Assembly (NCBI GenBank): GCA_942159475.1
Contig: OW804098.1
Coordinates: 78,671,178 to 78,735,177, forward strand
Source of the DNA: Sthenelais limicola
Taxonomy: Eukaryota; Annelida; Polychaeta; Phyllodocida; Sigalionidae
Length of the DNA: 64,000 nt
Direction of reading: 5' to 3'
A program made the translations under genes and the position numbers. Below the pieces are notes generated by a model that did not search any database, was not told where the DNA came from, and saw only the letters and a program-made list of their open reading frames with translations. Positions 21,201 to 36,360 of this stretch are shown here, one piece after another (the stretch's first letter is position 1; each line of letters opens with the position of its first letter).

Positions 21201-24200
21201 ACGTCCTAACTCTACTGCATCTAGCCTTTAGTCTGTTGTAATTAAGAATGTTATTGTTTCGTATATTTACTTATTCTATTTTTTTATATTATAAAAATGT
21301 TCAAGCAACACAATCCGTGATGACTGGTAATGATGATAAGGAAAAACGTATTGTAGTAATTAATCAACGCTGACATACTTGATTTTCAGCATCACTGTCG
21401 TCGCTGTGGCCATGTGTTCTGTGGAAAGTGCTGTGACAACAAACTGTCACTTCCCCGGATGTCTTTCATTGATCCCGTCAGGCAGTGTGCTGACTGTGCT
21501 GCTACCACAAAAAAAGAAAATGAGTTTTTTGAACGCCACATTAAAACATTGATAGCAGGTTAGTTGTTCTTGTTAATTCTGATATATTTTAATGATTCCG
21601 GTTTAAGATAGATCATAAATGTTAGGCAAATACATCAAGTGAAACCTACCTAACATATTGCCCAAATGTTATCACTTTCACTGCATGGAAAATTCACCAC
21701 AGACCGCTTCCATAGCATTGTGTGTCGGCGAGAATATGTGCCCACACAGTTCTGCATATATCTCTAAGTTATATTGCATATATATTTAACAAATTAAAGT
21801 CAACACTCTGCAGACTTCAGCCCCCTAATTGGCTTGGGGCGTAAATTTTTAAGGCAGTGGTCGTTTAACCCTAAAATCCAAGGGAGATTCAGGCCAACTG
21901 CTGGGAGAGAATGGTAGCTGCTGCTAGGATGGTCCTGTGTGGGCTGCAATGTTAACAGCTGTAAAGAGAAAGAAACCATGAATAGGTGAAGTGAGTTCAT
22001 AACAGATCCAACTTGCATAACCACCAGGTGCTGTAGCTCACTAAATAAATCAATAATGTACATATGGAACTATGCAATCCTATTTAGTATTAATATATCG
22101 GATCAACTGCTGATTTACGGGTTGGTATATAAGAAATTTCAAGACTTGCAGCAGCTACCGGAGGAGGTGCTTGCAGTTCAGCAAGTAGTCTCGTTTCTAT
22201 TAGATTTCTCCTTAGACAAGCCTTGTCTACGGGATTACTTATGTAATCATCCTCCCTCCCTGCAAGGGTAACACCGTTAATAAAGTCTGTAGAAAGAGCA
22301 CTTCCTCTTATTGTCATTCTTTAACTTTGAGACTAACTCCTAGACCAGGTTCATTACATATTATATAAGACAATGTATGGTGGTAGAGCTTGCACCACAT
22401 ATGACTAATAGTGGTATGATTTAAGCTTGTTCGTTGAAGTGCTTGTAGTAAAAACTAGTAAAAGCTATACTTTTATTACCTCCGCTGGGCTCCTGAGATC
22501 TTGAAAAATAACTGCACACTTCTAACTTTTTAATGTATATGCAAGAGAACTTGAGGTATTTACAGAACTTTCCGGACATATTGTAGCATAGCATGTGGTG
22601 AAATAAAAAGGCATGCCATGCCGTGAAGTGACCAGGGGAAAGAAAGAAGACCGGATAAATTTCCGATTCTGCTACAAGGTACATGGCAAAAGAGCATCCC
22701 TTGTTAAATACACATTTAAACAAGAGCAAGAAATAATTTGGTTTAACACTAAGCCTTTATGATACTGTGCACAGCCCAGTTTCTGAAATAATAGTTATGT
22801 TTCGTCAGAATGATGACAGCAATGGACTTTCTCACAATGCACTGTCATTAGCATTCCGTGCTTTCAACGAAACTCCTCAATTGAAGCCTTTCTTCTGACA
22901 GGAGCTGATTTCCAAGTTTCTAAACCTGACGAGGATGTGGACAACGCTCCTATATATATTTGCAAACTCTCATCAGATCACAGGTATGAAAAATTTGACA
23001 ATTGCAGGCTGTAAAATGATTTTTACTTTTAATCATTCTGTTCCCACCTTGTTGGGGACACGTCCGGAGGTTATTTAAGTTATTCGGAAATACAGGGATA
23101 CGCCTTAATCCTCAATCAGCCATATATATTATCTTGGGATCTCCTTTATAGTCACATTGTGGCTTCATCTCATTAAATAGTCGGGGTGCGAAGTGATGGT
23201 GTTATAACCGTTTTGGTAGGTAGATGGGGAAAATACTCTGCTATATCTTTATGTTGAAACCTAATTTTTATGAAAAATATTCACTATGAAATCGTTAAAA
23301 CGTTCCCGCTAGGGGCTAAAATGATTACAAATAATTTGATTGCTAATGTATTTTTTAGATTCCTACAGTTTGAAAACAACGGTCATGGGGAAGAACTTGA
23401 AGAAATAGAACTTCGTAAAATGTCTTCAGTTAGGATTTTGACGTCTGCTGTTGATTCACTTGGTAAGTATGTATCTGTCAGAAATTCCGATTTAAACGCA
23501 TTCATCCTGTAATATTTTAATCTTAGTTCGTCTATACTATTACTAAGGGGAAGATAATTAGATTAAAGCATTTATTAGTCAAACGTGAGTCTATACTTTT
23601 GCTTTATTGGTTGAAGCATATAATATTGGGGTGTCTAAATTCCCCCTCTCATTCCTACTGCAATATTCTATTAGTTGTCGATGAAGGTAAGTAAATATTT
23701 GTTGTTTGAGTTGGCGCTTTTAAATAAGGACGAAATCCTATTACATTGTGTTATTCTTATCCTCCACTTTTTATTATATGATATTCACCTTGTCCTATTT
23801 TATTGTTTGTCCGTCAAATTGTACCTTGACGTTCTCTTATGATTGTTTTCAATGGTATATTGAATAACAACGTAGATATTCACTCCATTTGGCGTTTTGG
23901 TGCTTCCCCCTCTACATTTCATTTTGAGAATGTATCTGACTTATTATAACCCATTATTATATATATGTCCACAGAGAACTTCACTGTGGTTTATTAATTT
24001 TGTGTACCGCTGTAATGTGTTATATATATATGCATGTCTCACCTACTGCGAATTTATCTTCAGAACAGCTTTACTCTTATATATATATAATGCTTTTATT
24101 CATTCATGATATACAATTACAATATCACATAAAAAATGGAAAAGGTTTTTGTCCTCTGCCCCCTCGCAGTTCTTCCACGACCGCCCTAGCTTTACTCTTA

Positions 24201-25557
24201 CACCCTCCCTCAACATTCTACGTTTAGTAAAGTGGTAGTCTCTGTGCTTTATCGTGTATATATTATTATCAATCCGTGTCTATCTACTTGTATCAATCTA
24301 CTTGTACTATGAGCATATGAACACATCTTGTTTTCCGATATTTAAAAGCATTTTAACTGTATAATTACATACTGTTACCGTTAAAACTACTTCCAGTATG
24401 AAAATGGGATATCTCGGCTAAGTTGGTTACAAAATAAAACAATTCAGCCTGGAATAGGCATTAAACAGAAGTTCGAGGGAAAAACAAAGGATCAATGGTG
24501 AAAAGAAATTTACGCTCTCTCTATATATGTAGTGAATTTCCCCCTCACAAATAGGGTCTAAAAATTGGTATTTGTGCGATATTTAATTAAATATTGATGC
24601 TAGATGTATAACATAAGGTACGCACTCGTTTCTTTCGTTACAGTGGACACACACACACACCTTATTTTAAAAGATATATTTGGTTTCACCGAAATCTCCA
24701 CAATGGTGGAATTGACCATATGTATTGTTGTAATTACAAGCCAATCCTAAAACAATGGTCCTCTTACTTAGAGATTTGGAAGCTGCTTTTAAATTCACTT
24801 AAGTGTAATGTGTAATGCATTCAGCAGTATAAGTTTTTTTTCTTGAGACCTATCTGCGTGTAGGTTACAGTCGGGCCTAACAAAATGTCTTAATCACCGA
24901 ACGCAACGAAAGATAATTTAGAAAGCCACAAATATTCCACATATCTTAGAAACTAAAGAGTTAAGACAGAAGAGGGTTGAGTTATTCGTTGTTTGAATGG
25001 CAGGGGGATAACAGGATAATCTCCTTCAAAATCAGGAAAACTGGATTTACGGGTATTACTTGTCTGCCATTAAAGTTTCCCACCCTCAGTTATGGTAACA
25101 AATCTAGGGCTGCCGTTCCACTGGTGCAAAATCATAAGTGGGTATACATGGGCCAGTCATTCATTTATTGCAGATTCTACTCATTTCTTTTCAGGGAATG
25201 TGTTGGCCAATGGATTGACTTTTAACCATAGCAGTGACCAGGAATCCCATCAAGTCAAGTTGGTAGCACTAGAGGGCAGTTCCAAACGTCAGGCAATGCT
25301 CTGGGTAGCAGCAATGCAGAGAGTAAGTAAGATTAGGTGGTATTAAACTGAACCCCGTGAGGGACTCCCAAAACGTAAAAATAAATCAGTTTCTCATCCT
25401 GGAAAGAAGATAGACCATATAGTGCGTTATGGATTACTTGCTACTTCAGTGTATAGATCTATTAATGTTACAATGCTAGAATATTAAAAATAATGCTGCT
25501 TTTTATTGGCTACAGGCGATGAAACTTATGTACGGAAACCAGCCATCCACTCCATAA
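18282..25557 (+). CDS. ZFYVE21: ZFYVE21: FYVE-domain endosomal/focal-adhesion protein, 7 coding exons
   Basis: Coding exons: 18282-18401, 19926-19976, 21390-21558, 22902-22983, 23359-23462, 25195-25322, 25516-25557; all GT-AG with consistent phase, 231 aa (human about 234). Residues 6-18 (KKLVRSKSGLRIV) match the family N-terminus. The FYVE zinc finger spans about 35-96: WIPD at 35-38, zinc cysteines 44/47, 60/63, 68/71, 90/93, the basic RRHHCRRCG signature at 56-64, and RQC at 88-90 in place of RVC, as in vertebrate ZFYVE21. The C-terminal half, which in the family forms a PH-like domain, ends MQRAMKLMYG before the stop. FYVE domains bind PI3P on endosomes; ZFYVE21 is known to aid focal-adhesion turnover and endosomal signalling. 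The ATG has an A at -3 and a G at +4. Confidence 0.95.
18711..18735. repeat. Poly-C tract in ZFYVE21 intron 1
   Basis: More than 20 consecutive C. It is a polymorphism- and error-prone site. Confidence 0.9.
20838..20863. repeat. AAT microsatellite in ZFYVE21 intron 2
   Basis: Roughly eight uninterrupted AAT units. Confidence 0.9.
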
Positions 25558-27253
25558 AGGCAGTACCACATATTGAAATTACTACTTTCATCGGAGGAAC
25601 TACTGGTCCATTGTATGCAATATCTCCTACTTAAAAGTGTGAAAATGGTTTTGGTTTAACTTAACCAAACCAACACAATGAGCCGCAGTTTTTGCTCTAT
25701 GCTAAGTGGGTTACAATCCGATGTGATAACCATGGTGGCAGTTCCTGCTCTTTTTGTGACTATTTACTATCCTCATTTTTATTCATGGCACCATAGTATT
25801 ATTTCTAATGGCACGGGATGTATCTATAGAGCTATTTGGAACTCGTAAAATATCTCGCGAATAATTGACGTTGGGGCTTCGCTGAAATTAACTATTTGGA
25901 ATGAAAATAATTTCCATTACGTCAATCTGAAATGCCATGCTGTCTAATTAAATGTGCTTACCAACCGTTATAGGATACCAAGGCCTTTATTGCTAGCTTG
26001 ATCTAGTTTTCACCAAAACTGCAAAGAGCCCTAGGACTGATATTTTGCTGGTGAGCATAATTTAATAATCGATTCATGCACCAGGCTTTGTAATAATAAT
26101 GGAATATGCACAGGCTTATGCCTGGTATCGTAAAAACCTAAAAGGAATCGTGTTCGCGTATTTAGTGGACTATTTAACTTCTGATTATTTAAATAGCTTC
26201 CTAAAACATGGAATGTATCTGAGGAATTAATGTAGAGGAGAGTTATATTGAATGCGGTTGATTGTGGTCAAGGTGCCGACTAATCGAAATTCTGCTACCA
26301 AACTAAGTGCTGTGTAATCTATGTATATGATGAAAGATGATTGCCCTTCAGTGATGTAAATTTGGGCATTGTTCTTCATTCACCCGACACTTTCTCGTTC
26401 CTTCACGACATATGGAACAGTCTACTGATATGAGCAGGAGGCAAGGAGTCAAAACCTTATATAATATTTTTGGAAATTACGAAAAAGAGATAACAAATCT
26501 GGCATCATGTGAACACCTCTATCGCACAGGGTATATTCAATATGTGCTATTGCAAATTAATGTTCATGGACCTGTAACTATATGTGTACAAGAGTAAACT
26601 TTACATATGGTCAACAGTATATGTGTATACAAGAAAAGAATGAATGATGTTTGTCAGTATGTAAGAGCGGGTTTCATAATGTGAATATTTGTATGTACAT
26701 GTGATTCTGGTTGGAGAGATACATTAATTATTTTCTCTTTGCGTAGATAACTATATATTAAGCTTTAAAATCTGTCTGCGCAAGTACCAGTCTTCTCAAC
26801 TAATCCCTAAAGTACCACAGTGTCTAAAATAGCTATGGCAATTGTATAAATATATAACCTCATATGGTTTGTAAATTTGTTTTACGTTGATGTTAGTATC
26901 TGTTTCGCTTTGGGAGGTGGTCCCTGGTATTGAAAGGGATCACCTTATGAATTATGCAATCATCTCCCACCTCCAGTTCTTCCATGGGGAGAAACTTCAT
27001 TCTCTAAGCTTTTCCGTATTGGGAGAACCATATTAATGTAATTTTGTATATAAAAATAATCGCTGCTTACATGTTTAAATTGGTGTATGGAATGATAATG
27101 CACGACTAAAATGGATGTACTGTCAGGTTTGCATAAACTATTACCAGTTGTCTGACTGAGTATAAGAACACAATATCATCTAATGAGTGTTTAATGCAAG
27201 TGTTTGGTTATCACACTGACAATGACTAGTTTCCTACATTATTTTCTATTTAC

Positions 27254-27285
<32 letters not shown>

Positions 27286-30255
27286 GGGCGGTGAATTCAT
27301 ATCATAAGATGAATTCATATTGTCCGTCGGATGCGTTCGAATTTGTATGTATACATTGGCGTATTATTTGCGGGCAATGTTGGATTTGCCAAAAGACGGA
27401 ATTTGCATCCCTTTAACTGTTGATAGCAAAGAGGTTGAATTTAAGGTAATGTCTGACACGAACCTAGCTGTTGACATGTCACAAACCACCATCTGGCATA
27501 TTACACCGAGGATGTCTAATGATTCCCGCACCACCAAGTAGATATTTTCATACTCGTCTTACTCAAAAGACAATAAATTGCATTTATTCGGGGGCCCAAC
27601 TAAAATTCAGCAAAAGTAATTTTGCGGACACGTCTTATTGTAAGCCATGTCAGAGAGGCTCAAGCATTATAACTATGTCAATTAAGTCATTGTCTGTTGC
27701 TAATTGGACATTCTTCTGAAGACTTAGCATTTATTAGGTATATATTTGATGAAAGTTATTTTGTGTATGATTCAAAGATAAGATCGATGGACATTGAGGA
27801 ACTTGTAGCAAAGAAATGGCATCACATATTTAGGTGAATTGGCTGAGGATGGATATATTTTAATCCAGAATTCTAATGTGCATCACTGTTAAACAAATTT
27901 AACAACTGAATTATTTGATGTATTATTTGTATGCCTATGAGTAAAAAGTAATCCAATAATCTAATCCATAGGTTTGCACTAAAATATCCAATTTCTCAGC
28001 GACCTATGAAGACAATAATACAATCCAGTTTCTGTCTGGAAAATGTTTGTGTAGTGCAGATCTTGGGCGAACAGAAAGAGATTATTGTACAAATAATTGG
28101 TGCTTCAATTCTCCAACCTTGAGCTTGTTGCAGGTATTGACTTTGCATTCTTATCATCTTGTCTTGGAATGTTATCATTGAAAGGAAAGCGTAATGGGCT
28201 TAAACGGTGCTAGCTTGTACAATATGGGAACTACTTAAAGCCAAGATAACGCATGAAGATCCACCACTAAATTCATAGAGGAGAGTTTCTAAGATATTAT
28301 GGACATTAATTGGGAGATAGAAGATTATGGCTGGCTAAAACCTATTGAATATTATGCGAGAACATTTTAGTATTATATCAACTGAATTATTAAAAGCTAA
28401 ATCTGAATTGTAGGTTATGGCCTTATACATTAAAATGTTGCAACAACGAAGGGATAAAATAACAAAAATTATCATTTAAACTGGCCTGTGCAATGAGTTC
28501 CTATTACTCTGTGTATCTTGCTTTGATATTAAAGATTATATCCATGTTCTTTTCAGTGATAACTTGGCCTTAAGTAGAAGATATTATCCTAAGAATTCTG
28601 TAAATCCTATACAAAAGTATATTTCCTTGGTAAAAATGCATACATGTATATATATATATATGAATATTCTTTATCTTAAGGGCATAACCAGTTGATGATT
28701 GGAAAAAGTAATGTAATGTAAATATCCATGTAAAAATTACTTCATGCTTATAAAATTTGTACCAGTTAACGACTTGTTTTGTTTGATATGAAAACAATAC
28801 TTTAGTTGTCTATTATTATACATCATACAAATTACCCAGGGCTCGCTGGCCGGACCCGGCTTCTCTCTCTCCTCACCATGGCCGCACAAACGCCCGCCCT
28901 TCGTCACAACCGCCCCATATTAAAGCTGTATTCTAAGCTAATTTCCGTGAAAAATGAAGTTGTCTATTTAATAGTGGTCTATCCATTCCAGACACATCTA
29001 AATGTCACCCAGATTGAGTATTAAAGGATTTTGACCTGGTCTTCTTGGTGTAAAATCACATTATCTCCCAAAATAATTATTTAGAGGATCTGCCGAAATC
29101 TCACTTTCGAGGAAATATAAATTTTTCTTCATTTTCTTTATTTGAATCTTCCATTCTAAAGTACTTAGTATAAAGGAATGAAAAAAAACGATAACTATTT
29201 TTGGGTCATGGGAATGAAGCTTTAATATCTCTCTCCATCCCAACTCCCTCTCTCCGAAACTCGAGAACGAGTTTAATGGCACCAGCATCGAAGTGGTTCT
29301 CTATACTACTGGCTGCAGTGAGTACCAATATGTTACTAGTGGTGTAACACAATGGACGAGGAAGAATCGAGTAGAGTATGAATGTAGTTTAATTCCTGGT
29401 ACAGGTGTAATATACCGTAGATCGTATACAGGTATGGTGGTAACTAACTGTGGTAATACATGTTCTTATATAATGGGGATGCTTGCCGTCAGGTGAGCCT
29501 CCCTGTCTGATTGGACGGTGGAATGGTCCAATCACAGCTAATTAATAATCAGTGCGGCGTTAGCCTTCATACAGGTAAGAGGTATTGAAATTAAAATTTT
29601 AGGGATGTATACTTAAGACGCAATAAGGTATAACAGTACTGCAAACTTCATATTTAACAAATAAATGAATATTTTACCTGTAGCCTAACAAAATAACGTC
29701 TGTTAATGACCTACGGTATTTATAGTAATTTGAATGTAAATAACACATTCACTTGATTTAATCGGATCTAGATATTGTATGCATTCTTTAGCAGACAATG
29801 AATAGAATAGACAATGACCCTCATATCGGCTCTCCCAATACGCTGTTATCTCCTGCCCTCGTGGTAAAGGTACTCTCTTTATCTTAAAACTTCAATCACT
29901 CATACCAACAGAGCGGACAGAACTGGACGTGTAGTAGGGTAAGTACTTGTTCATGTCGCAACTTAAATTCGACCCGAGACGACAATCGATGCAGTATTTA
30001 AACAAGAATATTCTCCGAAGAAAACACACTCTTGATGAAAAACAGATTTGATTTCAAATTATATTTTACAGCTTGATAATTATTTAATTTCTCTAATAGA
30101 ATGTGTTATCCTCTCAGTATAACAAATTCGTAGGAACCTTTAATCGCAGTAGACAACTTTGATAAAGTCACAACTATATAATTAGTGAGATTTGCAAGGG
30201 GCACATGCAGTGAACCCACATTGATCCCTAACTCTTGTGCAGGACGTAGGAGACA
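25558..30255. other. Intergenic region between ZFYVE21 and the universal stress protein gene
   Basis: No coding region is supported. It contains a poly-G run of about 24 nt at 27265-27289 and a TA microsatellite at about 28646-28662. A possible 5' untranslated exon of the next gene ends near 29937 at GTAGTAGG|GTAAGTAC, which could join the acceptor CTTGTGCAG just upstream of the 30256 ATG. Confidence 0.5.
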
Positions 30256-33200
30256 ATGGCTACAATTGAAGATCCCGTACCAAATGAATTATTGGAGCAG
30301 GAGGAGCAGGAGCTGGGGGCGCCTCCAGTAGGTCCCCCTCCTGGCCCAGTACTCATAGCCGTCGATCAAAGCGATGAAGCTGAAATGGCATTTGATTGTA
30401 AGTGGCTTTCCATTTTTTTTTTATTGATTTGATAATTTTACGGATGAATAAACGTATGTATAAGCCGTTGCAATAATATCCATTAGACCGCAATTGTTTT
30501 CACATTTACAGTGAATACTTTGATTTATTAAAAAAAAATATATATGACTGCTCCCCCGGACTGCTCCTTACACATGTTTTAGAACGTGTTTGTCCTAGTT
30601 AAGGTCCGATTGAGATTTGCAATAAATCGTGGTCTTATCGAATGATCTGAAACACTATTTTAAAATTATATGTAGTTACCAATTCTAAAAAAACTGGTAA
30701 AGCTGCTTTTATTTTCGTTACAAGGGTACATAGGCAATTTCCATCGCAGTGAGAGAATGTCAGTAGTTGTATACCACGTAGTAGATCTTCCACCAGCCAA
30801 AGCCATGCGTAAGTATCATAGTAGTTGTCCTAAAAATATACCAATCAAACCAGATAAGGAGAGTTGTAATCCTACTACTACGTTGTTCGGAATACTTAGT
30901 TGGGAAGCACTTTCTCTTCTAATGCTTCGGATTAATTGTCATTATGTTAATTATGTGATTATCATTAAGGTGTCACACAATGTTCCAATGCCGGACAATG
31001 CTAGCATAATTGGTGAATATTTTGTAGTTGGTCATTGTTACGACCATTGAATAGTGTGTAGGCAAAAGTAGAACGTTTTCTCTCGACATGCTCAACGGTT
31101 AAAATATTTAAATCTTGGGTAGTCTATTGCATTGCGTAAAGTAAACATGTCCGAAGGTTACGTCAGTATCATATATGAACGTCTATTTCTTATTCTTTAA
31201 TGGAAAAGCCTCATTACTACACACACTTTAAGTGTGCAAATGATTACTTGGTCACACTCTAATATACCACTCAGTAATGTAAATATTGCCAGCAACAGTA
31301 TATATTTTGGGAAAGAAGAAGGATGACAACACTTAATAATCCATAGGCATGGCATGTTACGCCAAGGAGTATTGAATAAAGAGTTTCAAACTGTGTCGTA
31401 CCAGGTTCAAACTCTCCATAAATCAGCTCCATCAATTATCTAGAACGGATCGTTTTGTCTGTAGATAACACCATTTATTTAATATTAACTTGAATGAGTA
31501 TAAACGTCGTGCGCCATCTTGCAAATATAATGTATACAGTTTCAATATGCACAGCTGGCTGGCACCATTCTCGTAATTGTATATTATAGCTTATAGCAAA
31601 GTATAGTAAAGGTGATTGGGACGCTGAGTGCATAGTGGCATTATCATATTATTGCCCTAACTTCCATACAACCTCATCGCGAAAGTGAAAGTCATAATGA
31701 TATTATATAATGTCTCGCGCGAGCCGTCCTGATATTGACGTTCAAAGTTATCGCATAGAAAATAAATGTTGTACCTTCATCAATAGCAAAGTATAAATGT
31801 TGGATTTCGAAATGATTAAATTTCAACGAAAAATACAGTATCACATCATCACATCATCTGACATGCCTACCTACGTGGGGGCCTATGGGATTTCACTAAA
31901 ATGTCATTATTGATTTTATTGATCGTCTATAAGTCGTTGTATAGTAATGTAATCAGCTGATATGACAATAGGTCGTTTGTCGGAGAGAGATAACAGCTCT
32001 AGAGACTGAATGCACAATCAGTCTAAGTGAACACAACAGAACCATTTTATCTATTCCATGAGTACACATATTCACGGAGAGAATAGACCAACCCGACTGG
32101 TCTCTACGGAGGTATGCTATTGAACTCTTAACAGCAAACAAACAAAAAAGCAATTCACACTTATATATATTATCTTCTTATGGATTAATTCTCCAATAGT
32201 TATCTATTTTATTAGAGTCTATCTGTAAGAGGGGTTTGTATCATGACATAGCTATATATCATGATCCCAGAAACCAAAGATAGTGAACATAGAGTGGAAT
32301 TATAACTTGAATATTAAACAAGGCCTACTAACTTTTCCTTAACATTTCATTTCTTCTCGCGTTGTTCCGAGCGTCAATATGTATCATTTAGTATATCTAA
32401 GAACAAAATACACATGATCAAAATATGTTCACCAAAATAAAATAGAAACTCCATTTCCAAACATAATGATGCGCTGTTGTCAGACATCGCCTAGTAGCTA
32501 TCGAGAGGAGGGGTCCACGCTGAGCATATTATTTACCACAATATAAAATGTGTTTGATTGATTGAAAACGTTTATTGAACTTTCACTCAGGGGCACACAG
32601 ACATTTCAGTCACTAGATATCTTGATAAACATCATTTTGCAGCTGACCATGCCTACCCTGTGTCTTGCATGCCAGTGAAGGATTATTTATAAATGTTTGG
32701 CTTTTGAGCGGCCAAATTTCAAATCTATTGAACAAAATATTGATACATATCACAGTACATATATCCAATATATCATGGTTTTCCGGTTATTTCCGTTTTC
32801 CATAGGAAACGATGACAGGTGATAAATCACGACTTTGAGGGTCGAAATCATACCAAATAAATAAATCTTCATTGATCGGGGAACAATTTTGCTTTTACAG
32901 ATAATGATTAGAAAAATATCAGGGAGGTTCTGCAAACCAATTTCCTATCTCAATTACGTAACCGTATCCGTATCGTTTTTGTGAATTACGTCATCAATTG
33001 TAGTAAACAGAGATACTGTCTGCTGAAGATGCGTTTCTGGTATTCAAGATTAATTACGTAATTATTATGAAAAAATAAAATTAAAGATAACAGCGGCCAG
33101 ATTGTCACGTAGCCTACTATTAATCAATAGTTGCGTAATAGAAATTGAAATTCAGGAATTGAGAAGTAAAAGTAAAATACGAGTAGTGATAACCAATAAA

Positions 33201-35296
33201 GTTCTGCAATAAAAGAAAATTGAAAATACTCGTAATAATAATGTAAACTTACGTCATGTTATATAACAGTAAAAATGTATAAAGGGTGTGGTTTGATTAA
33301 AGTGCGTCAGGCCAAGATATTAATGAGGATGGCCTACGGAGAAGGTATTAAAGCAGAAGTACTGGTGATAATCTGCGCACCCGCGCCCGCTGGAGTTAGC
33401 AGATGACCCAGATTCTCGCGCGCCAAAAGTATTATGGCTGCCGAGGTTAGTGCAGTTGGTGCCTCTACCCTCGGAGCTCGCTTTCACTTTCTTTCAGCTT
33501 AAAGACCGCGCGAGGCCTTCTGCCTATAGAAATAAAGATGTCTAATGCCCATATAGAGGTTTTTGAGAGAATATAATAATTATGAAAAATGGCGTAATGA
33601 GTTGTAATATTATGTAATGAATGGATGGTACATGGACAGAGGACAGAGTGAATGGATTGTACATGGACAGAGGGAAATATCCTTTTTCTTTCTACGTGGA
33701 ATTTGAGTGACTTTGTTTCCCGCTTTCAAGAAGCGAAGCCTCTTGTCTTACTATAATAACATTACCCGATATTTAATTTAAGCGCTATGTTTTGCACTTT
33801 TCCCAGATGGACATGCTGATGTTTACATGGGTGGTGCTGAATGGCAGCAGATCATAGACCACCAGAAAGCACAAGCCAAGAAACTAGAACTACACTTTAA
33901 AGAAAAGATGACTAAGTTAAAGGTAAGTAAACCATTCGCAGAGGTGGCAATGTTGGAACATGTACGTGAAATTGTTCCTACTCAATCTGTAATAGCATTT
34001 AAAGCTACATATATATATTCTCAGCTACTACCAAAGTTACTCATGTCTTATATTTATAGGGCTGAATTTATCAATTTATTCTGCTGCTGTTATATGTTTA
34101 TACAAGAATCTGAATACTTTGGACAGAGCTTAGTTCAAAGAGAAATAGATGGGAGAGAAGACCCCTTGTTGAACTACATGGAGTCTGCTTAATCTGCTTA
34201 GCCTAAGTATAATATGTATGTGATACACCCTCTCAAAAGTGGTGATATCCAGACAGTGAAAAACAAATCAGGGACTGATCTACAGTTCGATGGGTTTGGT
34301 AACAGTGTAGGAGTACACATGTAGGAAATAATTGTTTTAAAAGCACCACCTGGTGAGAAGTGGAGAAACAACCGGAGCCAGAGGATTACCCAAAGGAAAA
34401 TGTTAAATAAATCTAGAACATAGAACATTGCTGACATATCTAGGAAAGCATGAACAAAGAGACACGCATTATAATTACGGACTAATAGTCAAACCTACTC
34501 ATAGATGGATATAGTGAAATAAAATGTGATATTGTAAATCAATGAAAATATTTGTCAGGGAATTGACTTAATGAGGGGTACTATTGTACTTAATGTATTA
34601 ACAACTGTACCATCATTGTTATTTATTAATTATTTTGTTTTGAGGGCTAACTGGAAGACCTGTATGCATACTTCAATAACAATCAGTATAATATATAAAG
34701 CACTTATTCATTTCATGTTCACTGCATGAGGTCACTTAAAATTGTTTTGGCAGCTCATGAATTACTTCTCATTTACCTATTAATTAGTATCACATTCAAG
34801 AATTATATCTATAAGTAAAGTTTATAAAACAACTCAGTGCGTGATTCCTTTATTTACATAGCTCTGCGGTCGTGTCAAGACCATTTACTACGCCCGTCCA
34901 GGCGAGGCCATCACGGAAGCTGCGGCCAAAGAAGGAGCCTGCCTCATAGTGTTGGGGGCCCGAGGAACAAGCACCGCGAGGAAAACCATCATTGGTAGCA
35001 CCACAGACTTTGTCCTCAAACATGCACACTGTCCGGTCACAACCTACAGATACAGTCCACAGCGGAGGAACTCTCTGGCCAAGGACCTTGACCCTACAGG
35101 CCGCAGGGGGTCATTCTCTAAGCTTCTCAGTCGCCTCGGGGGAAGCTCGGACAAGCCCAGGAGCAGGTCAAACTCTTTTGAAGTCCGCCGCTCGTATAAT
35201 AGTTCTCGTAGCAACTCTAGAGATAATTCCAGGTCTGCTTCACCTATTCCAACAGATGGCCAACTTGATGGATCATACAAAAAGAGCCATCAGTAA
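30256..35296 (+). CDS. Universal stress protein (UspA domain) with Ser/Arg-rich tail, 4 coding exons
   Basis: Coding exons: 30256-30397, 30725-30808, 33807-33922, 34862-35296; phases agree and the product is 258 aa. A short acidic, Pro-rich N-terminus precedes the Usp domain. The domain starts with PVLIAVDQSDEAEMAFDW (about 31-48), the conserved first strand with its Asp. It ends with the ATP-binding signature G-x2-G-x9-G-S seen in GARGTSTARKTIIGS, then the final strand HCPVTTY. About 90 residues follow, rich in Ser and Arg and likely disordered (RRNS-, RSRSNS- and SRSNS-type kinase sites). Usp proteins are small ATP-binding alpha/beta proteins linked to stress tolerance; the family occurs in many invertebrates and plants but not in vertebrates. 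The partner or substrate is unknown. The start ATG follows a GTGCAG acceptor by about 15 nt, so the 5' leader is probably spliced. Confidence 0.92.
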
Positions 35297-36360
35297 AGAA
35301 TCGTCAATAGCGAAACAGAAAGGGTCTTAAATTAAAGGGCCAGCTAATTCTAAACATACTACACATTATTCTATGACATGCATTCTAATCATGCTATTTG
35401 AAATGCTTATGAAACATTATTGTGTGCCACATTTTTTCCGGTTCCTATTTGATGAGGCAGATTCGCAGTGCAAGCTTCAAGTTAACTCGTGTTTTAAACG
35501 TATTAGGTAATACATGAAATTGCATTATTTTGTCATGACTTGAATCCCTTTAAGATGATAATAGCGTCACAGGAATTTGTTGTCCCTAAATCATCAATAA
35601 AAATGCTACCAAATTGAAACAACCATAATTACGTTAGGGTTTTACAATAACAGTTACCCGATGGCCAATATTTTCATTGTTAATTAAACTTGAGAATATA
35701 CTACCGGTATTTCTTTATTCCACTACCTTGAGAGTACTGTCATGAGCTTCAATGAAATAAATAATAATCAGAAGATGTACTTTGTACACGGGATTGCTAC
35801 TGTTTTACTTCTTTTTAGAAAGGGACCCATGGTGTTTGAATACATATAGGCTATGCATAGATCTCCATCTCCAGATACCACCGTCAACATGGAACCCATG
35901 CGTAATATGCATCCAGACAGATGCGGTACTGAGAAATTTAGATTTTACCATGAGGAAGTACATATTTGTCAAGAGTTACATTATTATTAGGTGCTGCTAT
36001 TTCAAGATAGTAACTATGGTGGAACTGGAATTTTTTTGCGGTAGTTTCACCCCGTATTCGTATTAATGTCGTCTAAGAATCGTTATTCTTTAAAGAGGGA
36101 TAATTATGTTTTATCTTACTTGGAAAAGGCGAACATATACATTTAACATCGGGATGAAATTAGCATGTTTAAAGTAAATTTACTAAATATAATTTGCTGG
36201 AAATGATCTGCATACCCTGGATCAACCTATTTTGAACTGGACATCGGCGAACCGAATCTTTCATAATAATAAAAAGAGGCTATCTTTAGTTAAAACCTTT
36301 ATTAAAGTAATCGTATTATAGTAAACAATGACCAGATGCAACATGGTTGAAGTATCACAG
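35297..36360. other. Convergent intergenic region (Usp / DNAJC4)
   Basis: The Usp gene (plus) and DNAJC4 (minus) converge here, so both 3' untranslated regions must fall in this 1.06 kb. An AATAAA-type signal is visible near 35597. No coding region is supported. Confidence 0.6.
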